DNA of 33,998 nucleotides from an uncultured Arenimonas sp. (GTDB lineage: Bacteria; Pseudomonadota; Gammaproteobacteria; Xanthomonadales; Xanthomonadaceae). The notes beneath the pieces are model-generated. The model did not search any database. It had not been told where the DNA came from and worked only from the letters and a program-made list of their open reading frames with translations. The position numbers and the translations under genes were made by a program. The stretch lies in contig CAMLKR010000010.1 in assembly GCA_946480565.1 (NCBI GenBank), forward strand, positions 1 through 33,998. The letters are read 5' to 3'. Numbering within the stretch: the first letter of the stretch is position 1; each line of letters begins with the position of its first letter. Of this stretch, positions 33,997-33,998 are shown piece after piece.

Positions 33997-33998
33997 GC

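Overview
The window is about 34 kb of uniformly GC-rich chromosomal DNA from a gammaproteobacterium, most likely a member of the Xanthomonadaceae/Lysobacteraceae (Lysobacter, Luteimonas or a close relative). The basis is the codon use, the mix of housekeeping genes (pepN, mnmG, glyQS, tatABC, hemH, rdgC, ttcA, plsB), Xanthomonad-like protein sequences, and a Fur-regulated TonB-dependent receptor cluster. No rRNA, tRNA, CRISPR array, prophage or intact insertion sequence was seen. The genus call is inference.

Left part (1-9.6 kb): the 3' end of pepN faces an EamA-family permease gene. A divergent gene encodes a Tyr/Trp-rich lipoprotein with a C-terminal array of 14-residue repeats. A 434-bp gap follows that holds a REP-like hairpin and, on the minus strand, a very strong intrinsic terminator preceded by a canonical -24/-12 (sigma54) promoter. 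Together these predict a structured small RNA of about 120 nt. Next come mnmG, a DUF2062 membrane protein, a secreted BNR/sialidase-fold protein, a GDSL-esterase autotransporter with its own terminator, and an isocitrate lyase/PEP mutase-family enzyme.

Middle (9.6-19.7 kb): tamA and tamB overlap on the minus strand and encode the outer-membrane/inner-membrane translocation and assembly module. Divergent from them is a Fur-box promoter driving three genes: a catecholate-type TonB-dependent receptor, a PiuC/YbiX-type Fe(II)/2-oxoglutarate dioxygenase, and a PepSY-TM protein containing a perfect hexanucleotide repeat. They form an apparent siderophore uptake and iron release operon.

Right part (19.6-34 kb): glyQ-glyS (minus) diverge from a class I glutamine amidotransferase gene and a polytopic membrane protein gene. 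tatA-tatB-tatC plus an RDD protein gene form a minus-strand cluster. A SYLF-domain protein gene diverges from hemH, which is translationally coupled to an alpha/beta hydrolase gene. A small lipoprotein, a YgjP-type metallopeptidase, rdgC and ttcA follow on the minus strand, with a 69-bp perfect inverted repeat (REPIN-like) between ttcA and rdgC. A YdcH-family gene and the 3' part of plsB close the window.

Most of the window is conserved core genome. The parts least explained by ordinary annotation are the predicted sigma54-driven small RNA at about 2.7-2.85 kb, the repeat-rich lipoprotein next to it, the mobile-type hairpin at 31.7 kb, the GATGTC tract at 19.2 kb, and hairpins built around stop codons at three convergent gene junctions.
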